64,000 bases of DNA, from NCBI RefSeq assembly GCF_003258945.1, contig NZ_QLIX01000002.1, forward strand, positions 186,843 to 250,842, written 5' to 3'. Below, in pieces: positions 9,644 through 18,959 of the stretch (within the stretch, counting starts at the first letter, position 1; each line of letters begins with the position of its first letter). The translations under genes and the position numbers were made by a program. Source of the stretch: Roseicella frigidaeris. GTDB lineage: Bacteria; Pseudomonadota; Alphaproteobacteria; Acetobacterales; Acetobacteraceae. The notes under the pieces are model-generated. The model had not been told where the DNA came from. It searched no databases and saw nothing but the letters and a program-made list of their open reading frames with translations.

Positions 9644-10630
9644 TCAGCCCTCCAGCCGGACATGCGCGATGCGGGCGATCTCGCGCCATTGCGCGATCTC
9701 GCGCCGGACGAAATCCCCGAAGGCCTCGGGCGTCCCCGGCGCGGCGGTGCCGCCGAGCTCGATGAAGCGCGCCTGCATGGCCGGCTCGCGCAGGATGGCG
9801 TTGAGGTCGGTATTGACCCGGCGCAGCACCGATTCCGGCAGCCCCGCCGGGCCGCAGAGCCCGGCCCAGCCGAAGGCGCCGTAGCCGGGCGCGACCGTCT
9901 CGGCGATGGTCGGCACCGCCGGGAGCTGCGGCGCCCGCTCCGGCGTCGTCACCGCGAGCGGGACGACCTTGCCCGACTGGATGTGCGGCAGGGCCGCGGC
10001 GACGCTGTCGAACATCAGCGGCACGTTGCCGGCGAGCAGGTCGGCCATGGCCGGCCCGCTGCCACGGTAATGCACCATGTTGAAGCGGGTGCCGGTGCGA
10101 TGGGCGAAGAGCTCGGCCGACATGTGCTGGCTGGTGGCCGGGCCGGCGGTGGCGAGGTCGATGCCGCCGGGCCGCGCCTTCGCCGCCTCCACCAGCGCCG
10201 CCGCCGTCCGCGCCGGGAAGGAGGGATGCGCCACGATCAGCAGCGGCAGCACCACCACGTTGCCGATGAAGGCGAAGTCGCGCTCGGCATCATAGGGCAG
10301 GCGCGGCAGCACCGAGGGGTTGATGCCGAGGGTGCCGGAGGTGCCGGCGGTCAGCGTGTAGCCGTCCGGCGCGGCGCGGGCGCCGGCCTCGAGCGCCGGG
10401 GCGCCGGCGCCGCCGCCGCGGTTCTCCACCACCACGCGCTGCGGCCAGCGGCGGGAGAGCTCGTCGGCATAGAGCCGGGTGAAGAGGTCGGCCGCCTGGC
10501 CGGGCGGGAAGGGGACGATGATGCGGACCGGCTTCTCCGGCCAGTCCGCCTGGGCCCGCGCGGGGCCGGCGGGGCGCAGCAGCGCCGCCGCCGTCGCGGC
10601 CAGCAGCGCATCGCGTCTCGTCCATGCCAT
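9644..10630 (-). CDS. Bug/TctC family periplasmic solute-binding protein
   Basis: This is the second of two tandem Bug receptors. ATG at 10630 gives 328 aa with a twin-arginine-like leader (MAWTRRDALLAATAAALL) ending near GPARAQA. Family segments are KPVRIIVPFPPGQAADLFTR, VENRGGGAGAPALEAGARA, DGYTLTAGTSGTLGINPS, NMVHYRGSGPAMADLLAG and LPAVPTIAETVAPGYGAFG. It is 4 bp upstream of the other Bug gene and divergent from the dehydrogenase gene at 10749, with about 118 bp between their starts, so a shared regulatory region is likely. A purine-rich ribosome site (GGGAGGGAC on the minus strand) precedes the start. Confidence 0.9.
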   Translation of the reverse strand: MAWTRRDALLAATAAALLRPAGPARAQADWPEKPVRIIVPFPPGQAADLFTRLYADELSRRWPQRVVVENRGGGAGAPALEAGARAAPDGYTLTAGTSGTLGINPSVLPRLPYDAERDFAFIGNVVVLPLLIVAHPSFPARTAAALVEAAKARPGGIDLATAGPATSQHMSAELFAHRTGTRFNMVHYRGSGPAMADLLAGNVPLMFDSVAAALPHIQSGKVVPLAVTTPERAPQLPAVPTIAETVAPGYGAFGWAGLCGPAGLPESVLRRVNTDLNAILREPAMQARFIELGGTAAPGTPEAFGDFVRREIAQWREIARIAHVRLEG

Positions 10631-10748
10631 CCCTGTCCCTCCCGGAGCCTTTGCCGCAGGATAGGGCCGGTTGCCCTGGGCTGGGAACGGCCGCCGGCGG
10701 GGGCCGGCACGGCGCCCCGGGATGCGGGCAGGGAGGAGAAGGCAGGCC

Positions 10749-11837
10749 ATGGCGGGCGCGAATTCGGTACGGCTGGCGGTGCTGCCGGGCGACGGCATCG
10801 GCACCGAGGTGACGGAGGCGACGCTCGCGGTGCTCGAGCCGCTGGCGCAGCGGCATGGCCTCGGCATCACGGTCGAGACCCTGCCGGCCGGCGCCTTCCA
10901 CTACCGCGAGACCGGCGAGGCCTTCCCGGAAAGCAGCTTCCGCGCCGCCCGGGCGGCGGATGCCATCCTGCTCGGCGCCATGGGCTGGCCCGGCATCCGC
11001 TACGCCGATGGCACCGAGATCGCGCCGCAGCTCGATCTCCGTTTCCGCCTCGGCCTCTATGCCGGCGTCCGGCCGGTGCGCGCCATTCCCGGCGTGCCGG
11101 TGGCGCTCGCCGATCCGCGGGCGCGGGACATCGACCTCGTGCTGATCCGCGAGAGCACGGAGGGGCTGTTCCATTCCCGCGGCAAGGGGCTGGTGACCGA
11201 GGAGCTGGCCGAGGAGACGCTGCGCATCACCCGCGCGACCACCGAGAAGCTGGCGCGCTTCGCCTTCCGCCTCGCCGAGCGGCGGGCGGCGCAGCGCGGC
11301 CGGCCCGGACGGGTGACGCTGGTCGACAAGGCGAACGTGTTCCGCGCCTTCGCCTTCATGCGTGGCGTCTTCGACGGCGTGGCGAAGGCGTTCCCCGACA
11401 TCGCCAGCGGCCATCACTACGTCGACGCCATGGCGCTCGACCTGATCCGCCGGCCCTGGGATTTCGACGTGCTGCCGACGGAGAACATGTTCGGCGACAT
11501 CCTCTCCGACCTCGGCGCCGGGCTGGTCGGCGGCATGGGCTTCTCGCCCTCGGCCGATATCGGCGACGCGCATGCGGTGTTCCAGCCGGCGCACGGCACC
11601 GCGCCCGACATCGCCGGCAAGGGCATCGCCAACCCGACCGCGACGCTGCTCTCGGCGGCGATGATGCTGGACTGGCTGGCGGCGCGCGGCGCCGGGCAGG
11701 CCTATGCCGATGCCGCGACGGAGCTGGAGGCGGCGGTGGACGCGGCCTTCGGCGAGGGGCTGCGCACCGCCGATATCGGCGGCCGCGACGGCACCGCGGC
11801 GGTGGCCCGGGCAGTCGCCGACCGCATCGGCGGATGA
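10749..11837 (+). CDS. Isocitrate/isopropylmalate/tartrate-type dehydrogenase
   Basis: This is an NAD(P)-dependent beta-decarboxylating dehydrogenase acting on a 2-hydroxyacid. The 362-aa protein begins at ATG 10749 behind a strong ribosome site (GGGAGGAG). It has the nucleotide-fold start RLAVLPGDGIGTEVTEATL, the substrate segment LIRESTEGLFHSRGKG, the conserved VDKANVFRAFAFM, metal-ligand region ENMFGDILSDLGAGLVGG, and the signature FQPAHGTAPDIAGKG. A LeuB role is possible, but no leuC/leuD is nearby. The divergent Bug receptors suggest carboxylate catabolism such as tartrate or malate analogues. The exact substrate cannot be read from sequence. Confidence 0.88.
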   Translation: MAGANSVRLAVLPGDGIGTEVTEATLAVLEPLAQRHGLGITVETLPAGAFHYRETGEAFPESSFRAARAADAILLGAMGWPGIRYADGTEIAPQLDLRFRLGLYAGVRPVRAIPGVPVALADPRARDIDLVLIRESTEGLFHSRGKGLVTEELAEETLRITRATTEKLARFAFRLAERRAAQRGRPGRVTLVDKANVFRAFAFMRGVFDGVAKAFPDIASGHHYVDAMALDLIRRPWDFDVLPTENMFGDILSDLGAGLVGGMGFSPSADIGDAHAVFQPAHGTAPDIAGKGIANPTATLLSAAMMLDWLAARGAGQAYADAATELEAAVDAAFGEGLRTADIGGRDGTAAVARAVADRIGG

Positions 11838-13441
11838 GCAGGCCGGCGGGCCGGCCTCCCGGCCGGTCTCCGGACGGGCACGGGCCGGCGGGCCTCAGCC
11901 GGCGCGCGCTGCTCGAGGGCGTGGCCGCCGCGGGCGGGGCGGGCGCCGTCATCGCCACCCTCGCCGCGCTTGGCGGCCTGCCCGCGACCCCGGCGCGCGC
12001 CGCGGCGCCGGCTCTGCCGCGCGACGGCAGGCGGGTGCTGGTCGTTGGCGGCGGCATCGCCGGGCTGGTGGCGGCGCATGAGATGCGCCGCGCCGGCTGG
12101 TCGGTGCGGCTGCTGGAGGCGGCGCCGCGGCTCGGCGGCCGCTGCCTGACGCTGCGCGGCGGCGACGCGGTCGCGGAGAGCGACGGGCCCGGGCAGCGGG
12201 TCGCCTGGGACCGGGCGCCGCATCTCTACTTCAACGCCGGCGCCGCCCGCATCCCGCACCATCACCGCGGCATCCTCGGCTATTGCCGCGCGCTCGGCGT
12301 GCCGCTGGAGGTGCTGGTCAACGAGAACCGCGCCGCCCTGGTCGAGGCGCCGAATGGGGCACCAAGCGGGGCGGTGCCGCTGCGCCGCGTGCAGGCCGAT
12401 CTGCGCGGGCTGGTGGCGGAGCTGGCGGTGAAGGGCCTCGGGGCCGGCGCGCTGCCCGGGCCGCTCTCGGCGGCGGAGCTGGAGGGGCTGCGGCGGGCGC
12501 TGCGGTCCTGGGGCGCGCTGGAGGAGGATCTGCGGTATCGCGGCAGCGCCCGGGCGGGTTGGGCTGTGCCGCCCGGCGCCGGTGCCGAGGCGCCGCAGCC
12601 GCTCGCTCCGCTCGATCCGCGGGTGCTGTTGCAGCCCGGGCTCTGGCGTGCCGCCGGCTTCGCCGAGGGCATCGACTACCAGGCGACGATGCTGCAGCCG
12701 GTGGGCGGCATGGACCGCATCGCCCTGGCGCTCGGCCAGGCGCTCGGCGATGCGGTGACGACCGGCGCCGAGCTGCTGTCGCTGCGGCGGGTGGAGGGCG
12801 GCGCCCGCGCCACCTGGCGCGCGGCGGATGGCGCGCGGCGCGAGGCGGTGGTGCCGGCGGTGCTGCTCGCCCTGCCGGCGCCGGTGCTGGCGCGGCTGGA
12901 CACCGACCTCTCGCCCGGGCGCCGGGCGGCGCTGGCGGCGCTGCCCCAGGCCGGGGCCCTCAAGCTTGCCTTCCTCGCCCGGCGGCGCTTCTGGGAGGAG
13001 GATGCGGCGATCTATGGCGGCATCTCCTGGCTGGCGCGCGACGCCACCCAGATCTGGTATCCGAGCCATGGGTTCCATGCGGCCGGGGGCGTGCTGCTCG
13101 GCGCCTATGTCTGGGACGAGGCCGTCGCCGGGCGGATCGCCGGCCTCGATCCCGCGGCGCGCGGCGCGGCGATGGCCGCCGATGGCGAGGCGCTGCATCC
13201 CGGCTATGCGAGCGAGACCGCCGCCCCGGTCTCCGTCGCCTGGGGGCGGATGCCGCGGGCGCTCGGGGCCTGGGCGGACTGGACGCCGGCGCAGCGGGCG
13301 CGCGACCAGGCGATGCTGCAGGCCCCGGAGGGCCCCTATCATTTCGCCGGGGACCACCTCTCCTGGCTGCCCGGCTGGCAGGAGGGGGCGGTCCTCTCCG
13401 CCTGGGGCGCGCTCGAGGGGCTGGCGCGGCCCGTGCCGTAG
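11834..13441 (+). CDS. Tat-exported FAD-dependent amine oxidase-like protein
   Basis: This is a predicted flavin oxidase of the monoamine/L-amino-acid oxidase superfamily. The start ATG overlaps the previous stop (ATGA). The 535-aa product has a twin-arginine leader around residues 23-55 (LSRRALLEGVAAAGGAGA then ATPARAAAP), so export to the periplasm is likely. The FAD Rossmann motif is VLVVGGGIAGLVAAHEMRRA, followed by LLEAAPRLGGRC. The C-terminal flavin-binding signature is GPYHFAGDHLSWLPGWQEGA. The substrate is unknown. Coupling to the dehydrogenase suggests that both act in one catabolic path, but this is inference. Confidence 0.87.
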   Translation: MSRPAGRPPGRSPDGHGPAGLSRRALLEGVAAAGGAGAVIATLAALGGLPATPARAAAPALPRDGRRVLVVGGGIAGLVAAHEMRRAGWSVRLLEAAPRLGGRCLTLRGGDAVAESDGPGQRVAWDRAPHLYFNAGAARIPHHHRGILGYCRALGVPLEVLVNENRAALVEAPNGAPSGAVPLRRVQADLRGLVAELAVKGLGAGALPGPLSAAELEGLRRALRSWGALEEDLRYRGSARAGWAVPPGAGAEAPQPLAPLDPRVLLQPGLWRAAGFAEGIDYQATMLQPVGGMDRIALALGQALGDAVTTGAELLSLRRVEGGARATWRAADGARREAVVPAVLLALPAPVLARLDTDLSPGRRAALAALPQAGALKLAFLARRRFWEEDAAIYGGISWLARDATQIWYPSHGFHAAGGVLLGAYVWDEAVAGRIAGLDPAARGAAMAADGEALHPGYASETAAPVSVAWGRMPRALGAWADWTPAQRARDQAMLQAPEGPYHFAGDHLSWLPGWQEGAVLSAWGALEGLARPVP

Positions 13442-13474
13442 GGGGCCCGTGCCATGGTCCCCGCCGCGGCGTGC

Positions 13475-16400
13475 CTACTCCGCGGCCAGGGTCGTCAGGC
13501 CGGCCGGGACGGCCGCCCGCCGCGTCCGCAGCGCCAGCCCGTAGAGCGCCGGCGCCACGAGCAGCGTGGCCAGGGTGCCGAGCGTCAGCCCGCCGATCAT
13601 GGCGATCGCCATCGGCCCCCAGAAGACCGAATGCGCCAGCGGCACGAAGGCGAGCACCGCGGCGAGGGCGGTCAGCGTCACCGGGCGGGCGCGGCGCACC
13701 GTGCTCTCGATGATCGCCCGCCGCAGCTCGCTGCCGGCCGCGAGGTCCTGCCGCACCTGATCGACCAGGATGATCGTGTTGCGCATGATCATCCCGGCCA
13801 GGGCGATGACGCCGAGCAGCGCCACGAAGCCGAAGGGGCTGTCGGTCGCCAGCAGCGCCGCCGCGGCGCCCGGCAGGCCGAGCGGGGCGGTGGCGAGCAC
13901 CAGCAGGGTGCGGCCGGCATGCCGGAGCTGCCACATCAGCAGCAGCAGCATGGCGCCGAGCATCGCCGGGAAGAGGGCGTAGAGGGCGGCATTGGCCTTG
14001 GCGCTCTCCTCGGTCGCGCCGCCGGTGACGATCCGCACCCCGCGGGGCAGCCGGGCCTGCAGCGCCTCGAGGCGCGGCAGGGCCGCCGCCGTGACGTCCG
14101 GCCCCTGCAGCCCATCGGCGACATCGGCGCGGATGGTGAGGAAGAGCTCGCGGTTGCGGCGCCAGAGGATCGGCTCCTCCATCACCGGCTCCAGCCGGGC
14201 GAGCTGGGCGAGCGGCACCGCGCCGGCCGGAGTCGGCAGGGTGAGGTCGGCGAAGCTGGCCAGCGCCAGCCGCTCCGCCGCCGGGGTGCGCACCACCACG
14301 TCGACCAGCCGGTTGCCCTCCCGCAGCTGCGTCGCCGTGGTGCCGGAGAGCAGCCCCTGCAAGGCCTGGGCGACGCCCGCGGGGGAGAGGCCGAGCTGCG
14401 CCAGGCGCTCCGGGTCGAGGACGATGCGCAGGCCCGGCGCCCGCTCCCCCCAGGCGAGCTGCACGTCGCGCGTGCCGGGCGTGGCGCGGAGCGCGGCGGC
14501 GACCTCGTCGGCGACCCGGCGCAGCTCCGCGATCTCCGGCCCCTGCACCCGGAACTGCACCGGGAAGCCGACGGGCGGGCCGAATTCGAGCCGCGAGACG
14601 CGCAGCCGCGCCTCCGGCACCAGCCCGTCCTCGGCCAGCCGGCGCAGCCGGGCCAGCAGCCGCTCGCGCGCCGCGAGATCGGGGGTGAGGATGACCAGCT
14701 TGGCGAAGGCCTCGTTCGGCAGGTCGGGGTTGAGGGCGAGGAAGAAGCGCGGCGCGCCGGCGCCGAGATAGGTGGTGACGCTCCGCGCATCCGGGTCGCC
14801 CTGCAGCGCCGCCTCGATCCGCTCGGCGGCGGCGCGCGTCGCCGGCAGGCCGGCGCCCTGGCGCAGCGTGACATCGACCAGCAGCTCCAGCCGCGCCGAG
14901 GTCGGGAAGAATTGCTGCCGCGTCGCCGCCAGCCCGGCGAGGCCGGCGCCGAGCACGATCGCCGTGGCGCCGAGCACGGGCAGGCGGTGGTCCACGCACC
15001 AGCCGACGACCCGGCGCAGCAGGCGGTGGGCGCGTCCCTGGTAGCCCTCGCCATGCGGCGCCCGGGCCGCCGCGGCCGGCAGCAGGCGGACGCCGAGATA
15101 GGGCGTGAAGAGCACGGCGACGAGCCAGGAGGCGATGAGCGCCGCCCCCACCACCCAGAAGAGGCCGCCGGCATATTCGCCGGCGGTCGAGGCGGCGAAG
15201 CCGACCGGCAGGAAGCCGGCGACGGTCACCAGCGTGCCGGAGAGCATGGGGAAGGCGGTCGAGGTCCAGGCGAAGCTCGCGGCCCGCACCCGGTCCCAGC
15301 CCTGCTCCAGCCGCACCACCATGGCCTCGATGCTGATGATGGCGTCGTCGACCAGCAGGCCGAGGGAGAGGATCAGCGCGCCGAGGCTGATCCGCTCCAG
15401 CTCCGTTCCCCAGGCCCACATCACCAGGAAGACGATGGCCAGCGTCAGCGGCACCGAGAGGGCGACGACGATGCCGGCGCGCAGGCCGAGGGAGAGGACG
15501 GAGACCAGCATCACCACGGCGAGGGCGGCGGCGAATTTCAGCAGGAATTCCCCGACGCTCTCGGCCACCACCTGCGGCTGGTCGGCGACCACCGCGAGGG
15601 AGAGGCCGACCGGCAGCTCGGCCCGGAGCTGCGCCAGCGCCTCCTCCACCTCCCGGCCGAGGGCGAGCACGTCGAAGCCGGCCCGCTTGGCGAGGCCGAT
15701 CAGCACCGCCGGCTGCCCCTGGTGGCGGATCTCGGTGGCGGGCGGATCGGCCAGGCCGCGGCTGACCTTGGCGATGTCGCCGAGCCGAAGGGTCCGGTCG
15801 CCGCTCGCGACCGGCACGGCGCGGATGGCGGCGAGGCCGTCGAAGCCGGGATCGCCGCGGAGATGGATGCGCGAGGAGCCGGTCTCGGCGATGCCGGCGG
15901 GGGCGACGGCGTTGTGCCGGGCCAGCGCCTCGGTGATGGCCGCGGGCGGGATGGCGAGGGTGGCGAGGCGGCGATGCGAGACATCGACAAAGACGCGCTG
16001 CGCCTCCTCGCCGAAGATCGCCACCTTGCCGGCGCCCTCGAGCTGCAGCAGCCGCAGCCGGATCCGCTCGGCCTGGCGCACCAGCTCGGGGTTGTCGGCG
16101 CCGGTCAGGGCGACGACCACCGCATAGACATCGGAATACTCGTCGTCGAAGGCGGGCCCCTGCACGCCGGCCGGCAGGCTGGCATGGATGTCGGCGAGCT
16201 TCTTGCGCACCTGGTACCAGAGCTGCGGCACCTCGCGCGGCGGCGTGGTGTCGCGCAGCACCACGGTGGTGACCACCGAGCCGGGGCGGCTGAAGGTCTG
16301 GACATGGTCGAGCCAGGGCAGGTCCTGCAGCTTGCTCTCGATGCGGTCGGCGACCTGGGCCTGCATCGCCTCGGCGGTCGCGCCCGGCCATTGCGCCGAG

Positions 16401-16546
16401 ACGACCATCAGCTTGATGGTGAAGCCCGGATCCTCGGCGCGCCCGAGCCGGAGATAGGCGAGGGCGCCCGCGGCGGCGAGGAGGAGGAGCAGGAAGAGGG
16501 TGAGCGCGCCGTTGCGCACCCCCCATTCCGACAGGTTGAACCGCAT
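13475..16546 (-). CDS. RND efflux permease (AcrB/HAE1-like)
   Basis: This is an inner-membrane proton-driven export pump of the resistance-nodulation-division superfamily. The protein is 1023 aa with 12 expected transmembrane helices. TM1 is at about residues 12-30 (NGALTLFLLLLLAAAGALAY), the first periplasmic pore domain follows, and TM2-6 start near EFLLKFAAALAVVMLVS. TM4 carries the proton-relay acidic pair in LGLLVDDAIISIEAMVV. The second half repeats the pattern, with a late helix series from MLLLLMWQLRHAGRTLLVLA. It lies 11 bp behind its adaptor gene. No outer-membrane factor gene is adjacent, so a TolC-like protein must come from elsewhere. The drug or metabolite exported is unknown. 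Confidence 0.95.
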   Translation of the reverse strand: MRFNLSEWGVRNGALTLFLLLLLAAAGALAYLRLGRAEDPGFTIKLMVVSAQWPGATAEAMQAQVADRIESKLQDLPWLDHVQTFSRPGSVVTTVVLRDTTPPREVPQLWYQVRKKLADIHASLPAGVQGPAFDDEYSDVYAVVVALTGADNPELVRQAERIRLRLLQLEGAGKVAIFGEEAQRVFVDVSHRRLATLAIPPAAITEALARHNAVAPAGIAETGSSRIHLRGDPGFDGLAAIRAVPVASGDRTLRLGDIAKVSRGLADPPATEIRHQGQPAVLIGLAKRAGFDVLALGREVEEALAQLRAELPVGLSLAVVADQPQVVAESVGEFLLKFAAALAVVMLVSVLSLGLRAGIVVALSVPLTLAIVFLVMWAWGTELERISLGALILSLGLLVDDAIISIEAMVVRLEQGWDRVRAASFAWTSTAFPMLSGTLVTVAGFLPVGFAASTAGEYAGGLFWVVGAALIASWLVAVLFTPYLGVRLLPAAAARAPHGEGYQGRAHRLLRRVVGWCVDHRLPVLGATAIVLGAGLAGLAATRQQFFPTSARLELLVDVTLRQGAGLPATRAAAERIEAALQGDPDARSVTTYLGAGAPRFFLALNPDLPNEAFAKLVILTPDLAARERLLARLRRLAEDGLVPEARLRVSRLEFGPPVGFPVQFRVQGPEIAELRRVADEVAAALRATPGTRDVQLAWGERAPGLRIVLDPERLAQLGLSPAGVAQALQGLLSGTTATQLREGNRLVDVVVRTPAAERLALASFADLTLPTPAGAVPLAQLARLEPVMEEPILWRRNRELFLTIRADVADGLQGPDVTAAALPRLEALQARLPRGVRIVTGGATEESAKANAALYALFPAMLGAMLLLLMWQLRHAGRTLLVLATAPLGLPGAAAALLATDSPFGFVALLGVIALAGMIMRNTIILVDQVRQDLAAGSELRRAIIESTVRRARPVTLTALAAVLAFVPLAHSVFWGPMAIAMIGGLTLGTLATLLVAPALYGLALRTRRAAVPAGLTTLAAE

Positions 16547-16557
16547 CCCCTGCCGCC

Positions 16558-17649
16558 TCAGCGCAGCGTCGCCGCGGCGCGCAGGCCGGCGATGCGGACG
16601 CGGCTCGTCGGGTCGAGGAGCTGCGGGCCGAGCGCCACCACCCGGTCGCCCTCGGCGAGCGCGCCGCGCAGCGCGGCCGTGACCTCGCCGAGCGAGACCA
16701 CCTCCACCGGCACCGCGGCGATGCGGCCCTCGGCCACCCGCCAGACCATGGGGCCCTCACCGCGGTCGTGCAGGGCGGAGAGGGGGAGGGTCGCCAGCGT
16801 CTCGCCCGGCGCCTCGGTGAGCACCGTGCCGGTCATGCCGAGCGCGATCCAGTCCGGTGCCTCGGGCAGGGCGAAGCGGGCGGTGTAGGTGCGGAGCGCC
16901 GTCTCCGCCTGCGGCGCCAGCTCGCGCAGGCGGGCCGGCAGCGAGAGGCCGGGATGCGCCCAGAACTGCGCCGCCGCGCTGGCCGCGGCGAGGCGCGCGA
17001 CGGCCGCCTCCGGCACCTGCACGACCAGCTCGCGCTCCTCCGGGTTGGCCAGGCGGAAGACCGGCTGCCCCTCGGCCACCACCTGTCCCGCTTCGGCGAG
17101 CAGGGCGGTGACCACGCCATTGCCCGGGGCGCGCAGCAGCGCATAGTCGAGCCGGCGGCGGGCGAGGTCGAGGGCGGCGCGGGTCGCGGCGGCCCGTTCG
17201 GCGGCGCTGCGGGCGGCGGCGATGCGCTGGTCGTCATAGGCGATGGAGACATGGCCGGCGGCGCGGAGCGCCTTCGAGCGCGAGGCCTCCGCCGCGGCCT
17301 GCCGGGCCTGCGCCTCGGCCGCCGAGAGGTCCGCCTCGGCGGCGCGCATGGCGAGCGAGAGATCCGCCTCCTCGATCCGCGCCAGCGGCTGGCCGGCCAC
17401 GACCTTCTGCCCGACCTCGACCAGCCTGGCGGTGATCCGGCCGCCGGCGCGGAAGGCGATGTCGGCCTCGTGCCGGGCCCGGACCACGCCGGTGAAGGCA
17501 TGCGCCTCGGTCGCCGGGGCCAGATGGACCTCGGCCACCTGGACCGGCCGCGGCCGCTCGGCCTCCGGCTGCGGCGCGCTTTCGGCCTTGCAGCCGGCGA
17601 GGGCGAGCGGCGCGAGCAGCAGGAGGTGGCGCATGGGCTGGCTCCGCAC
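16558..17649 (-). CDS. RND efflux periplasmic adaptor lipoprotein (MFP)
   Basis: This membrane-fusion protein links the RND permease to an outer-membrane channel. The 363-aa product has a lipoprotein leader (MRHLLLLAPLALAGCKAE), with Cys as the predicted lipidation site. A second possible start lies five codons further in at 17634. The biotinyl/lipoyl-like half-motifs are GRITARLVEVGQKVVAGQPL and YALLRAPGNGVVTALLAEAG, flanking an alanine-rich helical hairpin (residues about 95-150). Beta-barrel and membrane-proximal domains follow. It is the first gene of the two-gene efflux operon, and a 20-bp palindrome lies just upstream. Confidence 0.93.
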   Translation of the reverse strand: MRSQPMRHLLLLAPLALAGCKAESAPQPEAERPRPVQVAEVHLAPATEAHAFTGVVRARHEADIAFRAGGRITARLVEVGQKVVAGQPLARIEEADLSLAMRAAEADLSAAEAQARQAAAEASRSKALRAAGHVSIAYDDQRIAAARSAAERAAATRAALDLARRRLDYALLRAPGNGVVTALLAEAGQVVAEGQPVFRLANPEERELVVQVPEAAVARLAAASAAAQFWAHPGLSLPARLRELAPQAETALRTYTARFALPEAPDWIALGMTGTVLTEAPGETLATLPLSALHDRGEGPMVWRVAEGRIAAVPVEVVSLGEVTAALRGALAEGDRVVALGPQLLDPTSRVRIAGLRAAATLR

Positions 17650-17675
17650 GGCCGGAGGTCGGATGACGTGCGGGC

Positions 17676-17695
17676 CGAGGATCGGTCGATCCTCG
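17676..17695. promoter_or_regulatory. Operator-like palindrome upstream of the RND operon
   Basis: A perfect inverted repeat, CGAGGATCG-gt-CGATCCTCG, has two 9-bp arms and a 2-bp centre. It sits 27 bp upstream of the adaptor start at 17649, where a dimeric repressor such as a TetR-family protein would act. No regulator gene lies next to the operon. The remaining upstream gap (17697-17886) shows only an AT-richer patch near 17835-17862 and nothing else I can name. Confidence 0.5.
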
Positions 17696-17886
17696 CCGGA
17701 GCGCGCCCTTCACGGCCGGAGAGCGCGCAGCACGAGATCAGCCAGATCGGCCACCGGGACCCGGAGCGCCTCCCCGCTCGGTCCGTCCGGGCGAGGCGGA
17801 TTGCGACCTGCCCGGGTGGTTCCTGGGCAGCATTGTATGCGATAGGGTTGGTGGTTTATTAACGGCGGGGCGTGGCCCGCGCCGGC

Positions 17887-18846
17887 TCAATCGATCTGCA
17901 GGTTCATCCGCTGCAGCACCGGCGCCCAGCGCCCGGCCTCCTGGCGCAGGAAGCGGGCGAACTCCTCCGGTCCGGTGCCGAGGGCGAACTGCCCCTCGCC
18001 GAGCAGCTTGTCGCGCAGCATCGGCTCCTGCAGGGCGGCGGCAGCCGCGGCGGAGACCCGCTCGATCATGGGCTGCGGCGTCCGCGCCGGCGCGACCAGG
18101 CCGAAATAGGTCTGCGCCACGGTGCCGGGGACGGATTCCTCGAAGGTGGGGCGGTCCGGGGTGGCGGGCATCCGGCGGTCCCCGGTCCAGGCGAGGATGC
18201 GGCCCTGGCCGTTGCGGTGCGGCTGGATGGCGCTCGCCCCGCCCACCACCAGCAGGTCGAGCGTGCCGCCGAGGAAATCGTTGAGCTGCTGCGCATCGCC
18301 CTTGTAGGTCACGTCCTGCATGCGGATGCCGAGCCTCTCGGCGACCAGCACCGCGGCGATGTTGTTGAAGCTCGAGGGCCCGTTGGTGCCGTAATTGAGC
18401 TGGCCGGGCTTCGCCCGCGCCAGGGCGACGAATTCCGGGATGGTCTGCGGCATGCCCATCTGCAGCAGGAAGGCGAAGGGCAGCACCGAGAGCAGCGAGG
18501 CGGGGGCGAAATCCTCCACCTTGTAGGACAGCCGGCGCATCAGCAGCGGGTTCAGCGTCAGCGTCGTGCCCGAGTTGACCAGCAGCGTGTAGCCATCCGG
18601 GGCGGCGCGCGCCACGGCTTCCGCGCCGACCACGGTGGCCGCGCCGGGCCGGTTGTCCACCAGCACCGGGGCGCCGAGCGCCAGCTGCATCCGCTCGGCG
18701 AGCAGGCGTCCCATCAGGTCGGTGGAGCCGCCGGGAGGGAAGGGCACGACCAGGGTGAAGGGCCGCGGCTGGGCCAGGGCCGGGCTCGCCAGCGCCGCCG
18801 CCGCCAGGGCGAGAAGGGGCCGACGCCCTGGACCTGCTGCGCTCAT
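17887..18846 (-). CDS. Bug/TctC family periplasmic solute-binding protein
   Basis: This is the third Bug-type receptor in the window. ATG at 18846 gives 319 aa with leader MSAAGPGRRPLLALAAAALASPALAQ (cleavage after ALAQ or nearby). Family segments: RPFTLVVPFPPGGSTDLMG, VDNRPGAATVVGAEAVARA, DGYTLLVNSGTTLTLNPLL, and YKGDAQQLNDFLGGTLDLL. A ribosome site GGAGGAC precedes the start on the minus strand. It is divergent from an enoyl-CoA hydratase gene and stands alone, with no transporter membrane subunits nearby. The ligand is unknown. Confidence 0.9.
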   Translation of the reverse strand: MSAAGPGRRPLLALAAAALASPALAQPRPFTLVVPFPPGGSTDLMGRLLAERMQLALGAPVLVDNRPGAATVVGAEAVARAAPDGYTLLVNSGTTLTLNPLLMRRLSYKVEDFAPASLLSVLPFAFLLQMGMPQTIPEFVALARAKPGQLNYGTNGPSSFNNIAAVLVAERLGIRMQDVTYKGDAQQLNDFLGGTLDLLVVGGASAIQPHRNGQGRILAWTGDRRMPATPDRPTFEESVPGTVAQTYFGLVAPARTPQPMIERVSAAAAAALQEPMLRDKLLGEGQFALGTGPEEFARFLRQEAGRWAPVLQRMNLQID

Positions 18847-18909
18847 GGTGTCCTCCCGGTATGGCCGGCAGGGTGCCATGGCGGGGCGGCCCCGGGAATG
18901 GGCCCGCGC

Positions 18910-18939
18910 TTGACGCCGGCCGCGCCCGGCCCTGCTATG
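18910..18939 (+). promoter_or_regulatory. Candidate sigma-70-type promoter for the enoyl-CoA hydratase operon
   Basis: A TTGACG hexamer at 18910-18915 is followed 18 bp later by GCTATG at 18934-18939. This is the typical -35/-10 pair of housekeeping promoters in GC-rich alphaproteobacteria. It lies about 20 bp upstream of the start codon at 18960, with an AGGAGG-like ribosome site between. No transcription start data are available. Confidence 0.5.
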
Positions 18940-18959
18940 GCGGCAGGAGGAGCCAAGCG

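Noticed and set aside
13454-16888. A long open frame opposite the RND permease and adaptor genes
   Set aside because: Composition is low-complexity (Arg, Gly, Ala, Gln, Glu) and spans two real genes and their junction; no domain is seen.
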